Source: Paludibacter sp. (lineage in GTDB: Bacteria; Bacteroidota; Bacteroidia; Bacteroidales; Paludibacteraceae). Taken from it: DNA of 64,000 nucleotides. Positions 1 to 7,863 of the stretch are shown piece by piece; position 1 is the stretch's first letter, and every line of letters starts with the position of its first letter. The position numbers were made by a program, and so were the translations under genes. The stretch spans positions 124,001 to 188,000 of the forward strand of contig JAQTTH010000009.1 in NCBI GenBank assembly GCA_028710895.1, read 5' to 3'. The notes beneath the pieces are model-generated. The model had not been told where the DNA came from. It ran no database searches and saw nothing but the letters and a program-made list of their open reading frames with translations.

Positions 1-233
1 TTGGTGTGTTGGCTGATAGGTTTGGTTGCCCCTCCAATGGCTTTGTTTACGGCCAGGGTTCTAAATCCGGAGTTGATACAAATAGGAAAACCATACATTT
101 CCCGAACCGGATCTAATAAATTTTGTACAAGTATCTTTAGTTTTTGGGTTGCCAAAACGCCTGGTGTATTGTCTAAGTTCTCATGGGTTACTGTCAATTC
201 TTCCAGTGAGAAGTATTTGCCTAGTTTAATCAT
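1..233 (-). CDS. Peptidase M15 family protein, N-terminal part (cut by window edge)
   Basis: The minus strand reads in frame from the ATG at 233 to the left edge, giving about 77 residues. They start MIKLGKYFSLEELTVTHENL and include SGFRTLAVNKAIGG followed by SQH. This is the pattern of the M15A (D-Ala-D-Ala carboxypeptidase-like) peptidases, in which SGFRS, VN..GG and SxH carry the first zinc ligand. Such proteins cut peptidoglycan cross-links and often form phage or phage-like lysis modules. The start codon overlaps the stop of the preceding membrane protein gene (ATGA), so the two are probably translationally coupled. The C-terminal half with the remaining metal ligands lies outside the window, so activity cannot be judged. 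Family call is from motifs only. Confidence 0.8.
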   Translation of the reverse strand, partial: MIKLGKYFSLEELTVTHENLDNTPGVLATQKLKILVQNLLDPVREMYGFPICINSGFRTLAVNKAIGGATKPISQHT

Positions 234-457
234 GATTGTTTCTTGTTGAAGAATTGAAGGATAAATGCACACACTCCACCGGCAATGGCAATGTATTTCA
301 GATAGCAGTCCGGAATGGCTTCTTTAAACTCCGTAGGAAGCGCAGCGTAATACAAGGGTAGTGCAGCAATGGCACTGGAAATAAGTTGGAAGAAACGAGC
401 AAAAACAGGCGTTTCAGCTTTCCACCAATCAGGTAGTTTAAATAGTACTTTTTTCAT
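230..457 (-). CDS. Small holin-like membrane protein
   Basis: A 75-residue protein starting MKKVLFKLPDWWKAETP. It has two hydrophobic segments, roughly residues 19-42 (FFQLISSAIAALPLYYAAL) and 52-70 (YIAIAGGVCAFILQFF), and ends in a charged NKKQS tail. Size and topology resemble the small membrane proteins that sit beside M15 peptidases or amidases in Bacteroidota prophages and phage-like elements, where they are presumed holins. The start at 457 is preferred over an upstream in-frame start at 493, because it begins with a normal MKK and places the hydrophobic part near the N-terminus. Its stop overlaps the ATG of the M15 peptidase. The holin role is inference from neighbourhood; no family motif is decisive. 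Confidence 0.6.
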   Translation of the reverse strand: MKKVLFKLPDWWKAETPVFARFFQLISSAIAALPLYYAALPTEFKEAIPDCYLKYIAIAGGVCAFILQFFNKKQS

Positions 458-551
458 ACAGTTGATTTTTTTTCTTGTAAATGTACAAGTCAATCAACTG
501 TGTAATAAATACATGAATAACGCTAAACGATGCTTTTTGACGCTATAAAAC

Positions 552-580
552 AAGCCCTGGTGATGAAATCACTAGGGCTT
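552..580. repeat. Hairpin with AAGCCCT/AGGGCTT arms
   Basis: AAGCCCT-GGTGAT-GAA-ATCACT-AGGGCTT forms a stem of about 13 pairs with one mismatch around a GAA loop. It lies upstream of the holin-like gene and downstream of the regulator's own terminator. Neither strand shows a clean T-run, so it may be a leader hairpin, a weak terminator or an old element end. Confidence 0.45.
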
Positions 581-762
581 ATAAAATGCTTATTGAGATT
601 CAGAAAGAATTGTGTAACATTGCCGGAGTAAAGTGACAGAAAACGGCTATACAGTTTTTAAAGAATACATATCACGATATTCCCTCCAATTGTTATATCT
701 TTGTATCTGTTTGTAAATAAATACCTTCTTTTGTGTAACGTTTGTGTAATGTTGGCAAATAA

Positions 763-793
763 AAACGCCCCACGTTTATCACGTAAGGCGTTT
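763..793 (-). terminator. Terminator of the LuxR-type regulator
   Basis: Read on the minus strand, the arms AAACGCC and GGCGTTT enclose a short loop and are followed by TTTTTATTTG. It lies 70 bases beyond the stop codon of the regulator gene at 865. Confidence 0.7.
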
Positions 794-838
794 ATTATCA
801 GATAAAAATATAATAAAATATAAATTTTAATTTACTTT

Positions 839-860
839 CCCTTTAGGGGCTTGGGGTAAC
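839..860. repeat. REP-like CCCTTTAGGGG element, single arm
   Basis: CCCTTTAGGGGCTTGGGG followed by TAAC lies five bases beyond the regulator's stop codon. The same palindrome-plus-G-tract unit recurs as inverted pairs at 2586-2650, 52231-52358 and 56091-56181. Here only one arm is present. Confidence 0.65.
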
Positions 861-864
861 CACA

Positions 865-1650
865 TCACACAATCCTCAGCAGCGTTGCCACCTGTTTTGC
901 ATCTTCCCTGGTTGTAACACTGAGTCGTTTATAGATATCCAGACAGTAGTTTCTAAGTGTCTGGTCATTTTTAAACAGCTTGTTGGCCACATCCCGCACC
1001 TTTGTTTCTTTACAACGCAAGTGTAGAATTTCAAGTTGCTTTTCAGTCAACTCATTCGGGTTCTTAGCATCGAAACGTTTAAACACCTCATGCGTTTCTT
1101 CCGAAATAAGGCTAATCGTACGATAAGGTTGAAATTCGTCCACCTTACACATAGCTAATTGCTGAGTTTCTGAAATCAGTATCCAGGGTACATCCCACTC
1201 ATCGCTCAGCCACGGATAAATACGGTGCAGGTAAACACAATAACTACCATCTTTATGTTTCAACCTTATCGTATAAATCATTTGAAATAACTTACGCATT
1301 TCAGGAACAACCCCCATTAGGTATTCGTACCCCAGAATATCACCTTCGTAATAAAATTGCCTGTCATCCGGATGTATCAACGGATAAAGCTGATTCCAGT
1401 TATCACGCTCATGGGTCTTTACGCCTGGATAGGCCAAACAATGTTTATGAACGGATTTATAAAAATCATACCTGCTTTCATTCAGATCAATCAATGTAAT
1501 AGACATTTTGCTGTGAATCGCCCGCTGAGTCAGGCCAAAGAGTCCCGTAGCCAGGGTGGTTCTCATCTGAGGAGTTACATCAGCTTCGTGATACGATAAT
1601 AGATTTTTACGGCGAAAGCATAGTTCTAATAACGATTGAGATGAATTCAT
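865..1650 (-). CDS. LuxR-family transcriptional regulator with PAS-like sensor
   Basis: A 261-residue cytoplasmic protein. Residues about 90-165 (from IHPDDRQFYY to the run ending WILISETQ) look like a PAS fold of the type common in Bacteroidota regulators. Residues about 198-261 (NELTEKQLEILHLRCKETK, then VRDVANKLF) match a GerE/LuxR helix-turn-helix, with LRNYCLDIYKRLSV in place of the usual recognition-helix and dimer region. There is no receiver domain and no transmembrane segment, so it probably senses a cytoplasmic ligand or acts as an orphan regulator. It has its own terminator at 763-793. A TAATTTTG match at 1758-1765 on the minus strand could be its -7 element. The target genes cannot be read from the sequence. 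Confidence 0.75.
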   Translation of the reverse strand: MNSSQSLLELCFRRKNLLSYHEADVTPQMRTTLATGLFGLTQRAIHSKMSITLIDLNESRYDFYKSVHKHCLAYPGVKTHERDNWNQLYPLIHPDDRQFYYEGDILGYEYLMGVVPEMRKLFQMIYTIRLKHKDGSYCVYLHRIYPWLSDEWDVPWILISETQQLAMCKVDEFQPYRTISLISEETHEVFKRFDAKNPNELTEKQLEILHLRCKETKVRDVANKLFKNDQTLRNYCLDIYKRLSVTTREDAKQVATLLRIV

Positions 1651-1959
1651 AGTACGTCAATTAAGGATTATTCCACTTCGGGTTGATAAAAAAAATCAGT
1701 TTGTCTGTTGCTACCCTACACAATGACTCATTGTGGTTTCAGCAATTTTTCAAATCACAAAATTAACTCCATAAATTTACATTTCATCATATTTCCACTC
1801 AAAACAGGTCAATTTGCTTAAAAAAAAGTACAGTGTCCCATTGATATCCGTTTTTTGATACGCTATTTTTGCTCCGTGAACCATAATTACGCTCTTTGAA
1901 AGCTCAAATCATATACAGGAAAAGGAAAATCATAGTCGGGAAATTGTCTTTCACACCAA

Positions 1960-2333
1960 TGAAATGGAATATACCCAAAATAAAACGGGATTATTCAACA
2001 TGAATGACCTTTTCATTTCGATAAACTGAATATCATCACTGTGAAATGCAATTTCCTTTACATGAAATCCATTTTCATATACATTAAATTCAATTTAATG
2101 TATATGATTTTCAATTTAATTGTTGTGATTTTCAATTTCCTTTGTATGAAATCGATTTTCGATAAAAAAAAACAGTTTCATATATATTATTTTCAATTTA
2201 ATGTATATGATTTTCAATTTCACATACATTAAATTTAATTTTCTTTATGTGATTTTCAATTTAATTGTTGTGAAATTGAATTTAATTGTTGTGATTCTCA
2301 ATTTAATTGTGCTGAAATGAGCTGTATAACAAC
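1960..2333. repeat. Degenerate 21-bp tandem repeat array, about 18 units
   Basis: Units start at 1960, 1981, 2001, 2022, 2042, 2063, 2084, 2105, 2126, 2147, 2168, 2187, 2208, 2229, 2250, 2271, 2292 and 2313. Lengths are 19-21 bases, almost always 21. Most begin TGA and carry TTTTCAATTT or AAATxCAATTT. The best pair is TTTTCAATTTAATTGT at 2105 and 2250. The left units are the most degenerate. Both the repeat motif and its complement appear, so single-stranded forms could pair within the array. Confidence 0.8.
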
Positions 2334-2585
2334 GATAAAGAGTTTAAAAACAAAATAGAACGCTGATTTTCAGGAATTAAGCAAATAAGAACGGATAGCA
2401 CCTGAATGAACTAAAACTCATTTTAGTTATGCTTGCATAACTGATAAGACCTATGTAATTGAGAATAATTAACTCTATCAATCTGCGTTTTATTCTGCTA
2501 TTAATTACAATTTATTATACTGAATTGAGGAATGGGAAAGAAATAATGTCTCAATTTTTTTTATCAAAGACGGTGGTACAATACA

Positions 2586-2650
2586 TCCCCTTTAGGGGCT
2601 TGGGGCAGTAAAATCAATTTAAAACTGCCCCTAAATCCCCTAAAGGGGAC
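2586..2650. repeat. REP-like inverted pair (REPIN-like), tails inward
   Basis: The left arm CCCCTTTAGGGG plus CTTGGGGCAGT (2587-2609) and the right arm ACTGCCCCTAAAT plus CCCCTAAAGGGG (2624-2648) are near-complementary across a 14-base AT-rich loop. The unit is the same as at 839, 52231-52358 and 56091-56181. It lies about 130 bases before the FN3 gene. Confidence 0.8.
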
Positions 2651-2782
2651 TTGAAGTTACATTCGTTTCATATAAATCAATTATAAAAATACTACATTAA
2701 ACAGCTTCAAATACTTATATCTTCTAAATAATTATTTTATTGATTATCAACTATTAGTATTCATTTAAAACAAGGAATCTGT

Positions 2783-3406
2783 ATGAACAAAGTAAGTTTA
2801 GATTTTTCGACAAATCAATACCCCGACCCACAGTTGAAGGTAAAAGCGTCGACAATTGCAAGTAGCTTGGATGGTAACCCCTATTACACAACTCTTGCCG
2901 AGAATGTAACAACAATCAGAGCCAAAATCACTACTTTCGACGATTACCTGTCGAAAATGGCGGATGGAAACAGACAAGTGACGGCACAGAAAAACGTTGC
3001 CCGCACCGAACTCACTGATGTGTTGTGCGACACGGGACGCCTTGTACAAAACATTAGCAAGGGTGACGAGGTGATGATTCTTAGTTCCGGTTACGACATG
3101 ACCCGGAAAGCAACTCCGGCAGTGGATGTGTTGGATCAACCAACCAACATCGTTGTAAAAGCAGGAAAAATTTCAGGAAGTCTGGAAGTGAGCTGGGATG
3201 CAGTAGATCATGCACGGAGTTACGAAGTGCGTTACTGTAAAGCACCTAAAACTGATGCTAGTGTGTACGAAAAACTCACAACTCTGAAACGAAAAACAAC
3301 ACTCGACAACCTTGTGCAGGGACAACAATACCTGATACAAGTTGCAGGGGTTGGTTCCGATCCTCGCCGTGCCTGGAGTCCGGAAATTTCAAGTTATGTA
3401 ATGTAA
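2783..3406 (+). CDS. Fibronectin type III domain protein
   Basis: A 207-residue protein without a signal peptide. The N-terminal half (residues 1-110) is mostly helical, with a long stretch around TLAENVTTIRAKITTFDDYL. The C-terminal part (about 118-205) is a fibronectin type III fold, recognised by SGSLEVSWDAVDHARSYEV, LVQGQQYLIQVAGVG and RRAWSPEISSYV. Proteins with this build recur in Bacteroidota genomes, often near phage-like or mobile regions; their function is not known to me. The ATG at 2783 is supported by an AAGGA six bases upstream. It stands alone and ends at a strong terminator (3429-3462). Confidence 0.75.
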   Translation: MNKVSLDFSTNQYPDPQLKVKASTIASSLDGNPYYTTLAENVTTIRAKITTFDDYLSKMADGNRQVTAQKNVARTELTDVLCDTGRLVQNISKGDEVMILSSGYDMTRKATPAVDVLDQPTNIVVKAGKISGSLEVSWDAVDHARSYEVRYCKAPKTDASVYEKLTTLKRKTTLDNLVQGQQYLIQVAGVGSDPRRAWSPEISSYVM

Positions 3407-3905
3407 AGGTTCAAACCAAAAACGGATAAAGCCGCCCGAATCGTTTGATTTGGGCGGCTTTTGTATTTATACAATAACCACATAAAGTATTTTAAATTAA
3501 TTCACTAAACGCTTGGATATATTAAGTGAAATTGCTATGTTTGCAAAATGTTTATTCTAAATCTGTTATGTTTCAGGTATAAGGGACGAAACAAACTCTG
3601 GTTTAAGAATGATCGAAGCAGGTACTGGGACTAAACAGACTGAAAAAAGACAAACTTAGAGGAAAAAAGGGATACACTATTGTATAAACATGAAATTTAC
3701 ACAATATCTATATTACAGCATTTTATAAATTTCAATTTATACTCATAAAGCGGAAGAATGCGCTATATAACAGCGCAGATATATGTTTTATAGGTCATGC
3801 TAGAAAAAGAACAGAAGCCAATTAACTAAGTCAAAACGAATAATTCATCAGAAAGTTAGAATTCATTTCCTTTTAATCCTATACTGAATAAAATATATCA
3901 ATTAT
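3407..3905. other. Gene-free stretch before the 1264-residue gene
   Basis: It begins with the FN3 gene's terminator. TATGTTTG at 3536-3543, preceded by CTTG at 3512-3515 with a 20-base spacer, is a fair match to a Bacteroidota promoter. If used, it would give the 3906 gene a leader of over 350 bases. Nothing else is recognised; a 28-codon frame at 3549 has no support. Confidence 0.45.
3429..3462 (+). terminator. Terminator of the FN3 gene
   Basis: AAGCCGCCCGAATC and GATTTGGGCGGCTT pair around GTTT with one mismatch, followed by TTGT. It is the strongest GC stem in this region and lies 22 bases after the stop codon. Confidence 0.8.
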
Positions 3906-6900
3906 ATGAAACTTGTAACACGAGATAATCTTGAAAGTTGGGCAAACACTGCTTTTTCTAAGTCAGTACTACCATACCTTATTTCGAGATTGGTTAGAGC
4001 AACAACACCAGCAAGCACTAAAGCAAATCTTCCTTCGGGAAGTGCAACCTATATTGGAGGTTGGGACGGCATTGTGAATTGTGAAATTGATACGGCTTAT
4101 GTGCCTCAAGGAACTTCTTTGTGGGAATTTGGAACAGACCTAAAACCTAAAGTAAAAGCAGAAAAAGAATATATTAAGAGAAAAGATAATCCATTAGGGT
4201 TTATTCCTAAAGATTCCATATTCATTTTTGTCACTCCGAGACTATGGACGAAAAAAGTTGATTGGATTGCAGAAAAGAAGGCAGAAAATCATTGGAAAGA
4301 TGTAATAGTTTATGATTCAATTGACTTAGAGCAATGGCTTGATATATCCTTACCTGTTTCAAAGTGGTTCGCAGAAGAACCTGGTGTTAATGGAATTCCA
4401 TTTGAAGGTGTTTTAACTGCAGATGAGTTTTGGAATGAGTGGTCAATTGGTCCAATAAAATTGGAACCAGAAGTAGTTACTGCTGGAAGGGAATTTGAAC
4501 AACAATTATTGTTTGATATTCTTCAAGGTGAAGCTTGTATTAAAGCAATTAAAGCATCAACTAAAGATGAAGCAACAGCATTTATAATCGCATCTGCTAA
4601 AATGTTTTCTAAAAATGAATCAGAAATATTTTTCTCAAAATCATTAATCTCAGATAATAGTAATTGTTTCCGAACAATAAGGTACAACACAAAATATCCA
4701 CTGAATTTAATTCCTAGATTTAATGATGCAAGTCAATTTTATTCTGCAACTGGAGAGAAACATCACGTGCTAGTTCCTCTTGGGGCTGATGATGATTTTA
4801 ATCAAGATACTATCAATTTACCCACTATAGATAGAGATAATCAAATTAAGTCATTAGTCAAAAGCGGGTTAGCACTAGAAGATGCTGAAAAATTCTCAAG
4901 AGAGTCTGGTCGTAATATTACTGTACTTAGAAAGCTTCTAAAATTTCCCTATTTTAAAGCAAAATGGATTGAGAAAGAAAATATTCGTGAAATTATCCCT
5001 GCACTTCTTTTAGGAAGATGGAACGAAACTTATGTAGGTGACATTGAATTGATTGAAAAACTTTCTGAACAGAAGTATTCTGATTATTTAGTTACACTAA
5101 ACAAATGGAAGAATTTTGAAGAATCACCAATCATTCAAATTGGTGAAACTTGGCGATTAACTTCGCCATTAGATTTATGGACAAATCTTTCATTTCAACT
5201 TACACCAAAAGATTTTCAAATCATTGAAGAGTGTTTTTCTTTAGCATTCAAAAACGGAAATCCAATCATTGAACCTGAAGATAAAAACAGTTTCACGGCT
5301 TATTTCAACAAAAGAAATAAATACTCTAATTGGTCAAGAGAAGGGCTAACGCAATCTTTAATTTTAGTCGGCCGATTGAATGGAGTGAAGATTCCAAACC
5401 TAAATAATCCGCAAAATTGGGTTGACAACATTATTTTTGATTTGCTCAACAATGCAAATGGAGAAATGTGGGTTTCCATTGACCACGAATTACCACTTAT
5501 TTCAGAAGCATCCCCTGAAAGTTTTCTTAAAGCCATAAAAAGTTCTTTGGAAAAAGAACAACCTGAAATAATGGATATGTTCAAAGAAGAAGATGGAATT
5601 TTGCATAAAACAAGTCATCACACTGGTTTGTTGTGGGCTCTTGAAAATTTAGCTTGGTTGCCCGAGTATTTAAGGGATGTTAGTTTGATTCTGCTAAAAC
5701 TCTCACGACTTGACCCAGGCGGTAATTTGGAGAATAGACCATTAAATAGTATTACAGAAATTTTCAAACCTTGGCATTACCAAACTCTTGCATCCTATGA
5801 TGAAAGAATGGAAATTCTGAAATACGTCTCAAAGAAAGAAAAAGAATCAGGTTGGAGTCTACTAATTAGAATGTTACCCGAGCATCATGGTATTGCCCAC
5901 CCAACACATAAAATGCGTTGGAGAATGTTTGACAAGAACACAAATCAATCATATACTTATCAGGAAATATGGAACACGCATTCAGCGATCATTGAAATGC
6001 TAATAAATCTTTTTGATAACGATGAAGAAAAGTTTTCTCTACTCATAAAAGAAACTTTCAACAAAGAACTAAGTCCAAAAGATAGAAAAAAGGTTTTAGA
6101 TTGGGCAGATACTGTTTGCACAAATATCGAACAAAAGAAATTTACAACTTGGGAAGAAATTAGAAAAATTTTAAATCAGCATAGGTCGCATCCTAATACT
6201 GAATGGGCTTTGCCTGAATCTGAATTAGCGAGGTTAGAGTCTTTGTATATTAAACTTCAACCAATAGATGTAATTAATAAATACATTTGGCTTTTTAATG
6301 ACCAGTTTCCTGATTTTCCCGAAGGCTTTAAATATGATGATAAAGAATTTGAAAAACGACACGAGCAACATCAAAGGCAAATTGATGAAGCTAGAGATAA
6401 TGCGGTAACTATTTTTCTCAAAGAATTAGGTTTAAATCATACTTTAGAGCTTAGAAAGATAGTCAAGGAATTTTGGCTTTTGGGTGGTACTTTAGCAAAC
6501 GTAATTACAAATCAAGAAGAAATTTATACAGTTTGTGAATGCTTAAATGATGAAAAAAATCTCATTGGTTTTGTACACAGCTTTATTTATCGAAAGTCAA
6601 TTGTTGAAAATTTTGAATGGATACAATCTTTGTTCAAAAAATTACAAGAAAAAAAGGTTAGCAACAAAGCACTTTCTAATGTTTTAATTCCTTTAATTCA
6701 AAATCAACAATTATGGGATTATATAGCTTCGTTAGATGAAGAAATCCAAAACGATTATTGGCTAAATATGATTCCACGTTTTTATCATATCACTGAAGAT
6801 GAAAAAACTTTCGGAATAGAAATGCTTTTAAAATATAAAAGATTCTTTTCTGCAATTGATATTGCATCTCATTTCGCAGATTCAATTCCAAGTAATCTTC

Positions 6901-7700
6901 TTTCTGAAATGCTTCGAAAGGCTGGAACAGTAGATGCAAGCGAAACTCCACGTTTTAGAGGTTATGAGATTGAACAGGTTTTTAAAGAACTTGACAAGCG
7001 GACAGATGTTGAAAAATCAACTCTTATTCATTTGGAATGGTTGTATCTTCCAATTTTAGATTCCCATGGAGCAAAAAGAAAACCAAAAAATTTGGAAGAA
7101 GAATTAGCCAACAACCCTGACTTTTTTATTGAAGTTTTAAAATGCATTTACATTCCTAAGGACAAAACATTGTTGGAAAAAGAAAGAGAAGGTTTTTCTA
7201 ATGAAGTAATTCAAAACAGAGCAAAACAAGCATTTCATTTGCTGCATTCTTGGAAGAAAATTCCGGGAATGAAAGAAGATAATTCTATTAATGAAGATGA
7301 ATTAAAAAAATGGGTTATAAAAGCAAGAACTTTGGCAGAAACTATAAGTAGATTAGACGTTGCAGATGCAGAAATTGGAAAAGTTTTAGCACAATATCCC
7401 GAAAACAGTCCTTTTTGGCCACAGGAAAAAATATTTCAATTAATAGAAGAAATAAATACCAAGAGTTTAAAGCAAAATTATTCTTCTGCTTTATTCAACA
7501 AAAGAAGTTTTTCATCAAGAGCTGCATTTGAGGGAGGGAACATAGAAAGAGAAAAAGCGGCTTATTTTGAAAAGTTAGAGAATGACTTTAAAAATAAATT
7601 TCCTAATGTTTCAGAAATTTTCGGACATATGAAACAAGGATATTTAGCCGATGCAAAACGAATGGACGAAAGTGCAGAAAGGGATAAACTGGAATACTGA
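3906..7700 (+). CDS. Large solitary protein with nuclease-like N-terminus, candidate anti-phage protein
   Basis: A 1264-residue soluble protein with no signal peptide or membrane segment. Residues 1-160 resemble restriction-endonuclease-like N-terminal domains. GGWDG (D54), LWEFGTD (E74) and KAEKEYIKR (K84-K91) give a D-E-K series, followed by IFIFVTPR (105-112) and VIVYDSIDLEQWL. Residues about 190-350 look like a degraded P-loop ATPase: the strand before KASTKDEATAFIIASAK sits where a Walker A would be, but the glycines are gone. The remaining ~900 residues are mostly helical, probably HEAT-like repeats. Large nuclease-plus-STAND proteins of this build are known in prokaryotic immunity, but I cannot match this one to a named system. 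The gene stands alone, is markedly AT-rich compared with its neighbours, and lies in an accessory region. Function is inferred. Confidence 0.6.
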   Translation: MKLVTRDNLESWANTAFSKSVLPYLISRLVRATTPASTKANLPSGSATYIGGWDGIVNCEIDTAYVPQGTSLWEFGTDLKPKVKAEKEYIKRKDNPLGFIPKDSIFIFVTPRLWTKKVDWIAEKKAENHWKDVIVYDSIDLEQWLDISLPVSKWFAEEPGVNGIPFEGVLTADEFWNEWSIGPIKLEPEVVTAGREFEQQLLFDILQGEACIKAIKASTKDEATAFIIASAKMFSKNESEIFFSKSLISDNSNCFRTIRYNTKYPLNLIPRFNDASQFYSATGEKHHVLVPLGADDDFNQDTINLPTIDRDNQIKSLVKSGLALEDAEKFSRESGRNITVLRKLLKFPYFKAKWIEKENIREIIPALLLGRWNETYVGDIELIEKLSEQKYSDYLVTLNKWKNFEESPIIQIGETWRLTSPLDLWTNLSFQLTPKDFQIIEECFSLAFKNGNPIIEPEDKNSFTAYFNKRNKYSNWSREGLTQSLILVGRLNGVKIPNLNNPQNWVDNIIFDLLNNANGEMWVSIDHELPLISEASPESFLKAIKSSLEKEQPEIMDMFKEEDGILHKTSHHTGLLWALENLAWLPEYLRDVSLILLKLSRLDPGGNLENRPLNSITEIFKPWHYQTLASYDERMEILKYVSKKEKESGWSLLIRMLPEHHGIAHPTHKMRWRMFDKNTNQSYTYQEIWNTHSAIIEMLINLFDNDEEKFSLLIKETFNKELSPKDRKKVLDWADTVCTNIEQKKFTTWEEIRKILNQHRSHPNTEWALPESELARLESLYIKLQPIDVINKYIWLFNDQFPDFPEGFKYDDKEFEKRHEQHQRQIDEARDNAVTIFLKELGLNHTLELRKIVKEFWLLGGTLANVITNQEEIYTVCECLNDEKNLIGFVHSFIYRKSIVENFEWIQSLFKKLQEKKVSNKALSNVLIPLIQNQQLWDYIASLDEEIQNDYWLNMIPRFYHITEDEKTFGIEMLLKYKRFFSAIDIASHFADSIPSNLLSEMLRKAGTVDASETPRFRGYEIEQVFKELDKRTDVEKSTLIHLEWLYLPILDSHGAKRKPKNLEEELANNPDFFIEVLKCIYIPKDKTLLEKEREGFSNEVIQNRAKQAFHLLHSWKKIPGMKEDNSINEDELKKWVIKARTLAETISRLDVADAEIGKVLAQYPENSPFWPQEKIFQLIEEINTKSLKQNYSSALFNKRSFSSRAAFEGGNIEREKAAYFEKLENDFKNKFPNVSEIFGHMKQGYLADAKRMDESAERDKLEY

Positions 7701-7863
7701 CTGACCCTAATTAGTCTAAGTTTGTACAAGGTGCTTAGTTCAAGTCTGAACGCAAGGTGCAAACCTGACAGAATAAGGGGTTAAGCATGAGTCGATGATA
7801 CACAGTAATGACAAAAAGAACTATCATTTTAGCAATTTACATAAAAATTGATAATTACAACGT

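Larger units (their letters stand above)
458..864. other. Gene-free stretch between holin-like gene and LuxR regulator
   Basis: No open frame with coding character is seen on either strand. It holds a strong hairpin at 763-793 that serves as terminator of the regulator gene, a second perfect-arm hairpin at 552-580, and a single REP-like CCCTTTAGGGGCTTGGGG element at 839-856. A TAnnTTTG match (TATCTTTG) at 696-703 on the plus strand leads to no gene. Confidence 0.6.
1651..2782. other. 1.1 kb gene-free stretch with tandem array and REP-like pair
   Basis: It contains a possible minus-strand -7 element at 1758-1765, the 21-bp tandem array (1960-2333), a small palindrome AGTTATGC-TT-GCATAACT (2425-2442) and the REP-like inverted pair (2586-2650). 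An AAGGA at 2772-2776 is placed as a ribosome binding site for the FN3 gene at 2783. The open frame across the array is a product of the repeat. Confidence 0.6.

Noticed and set aside
1-249. Open frame of 82 codons on the plus strand
   Set aside because: It is the complement of the M15 peptidase, whose motifs are clear on the minus strand.
2041-2232. 63-codon frame with heptad-like residues on the plus strand
   Set aside because: The seven-residue period comes from the 21-bp DNA repeat. There is no ribosome binding site and no start context.
1960-2333. CRISPR array
   Set aside because: Units are contiguous, about 21 bases, degenerate and without unique spacers. No cas gene is present.
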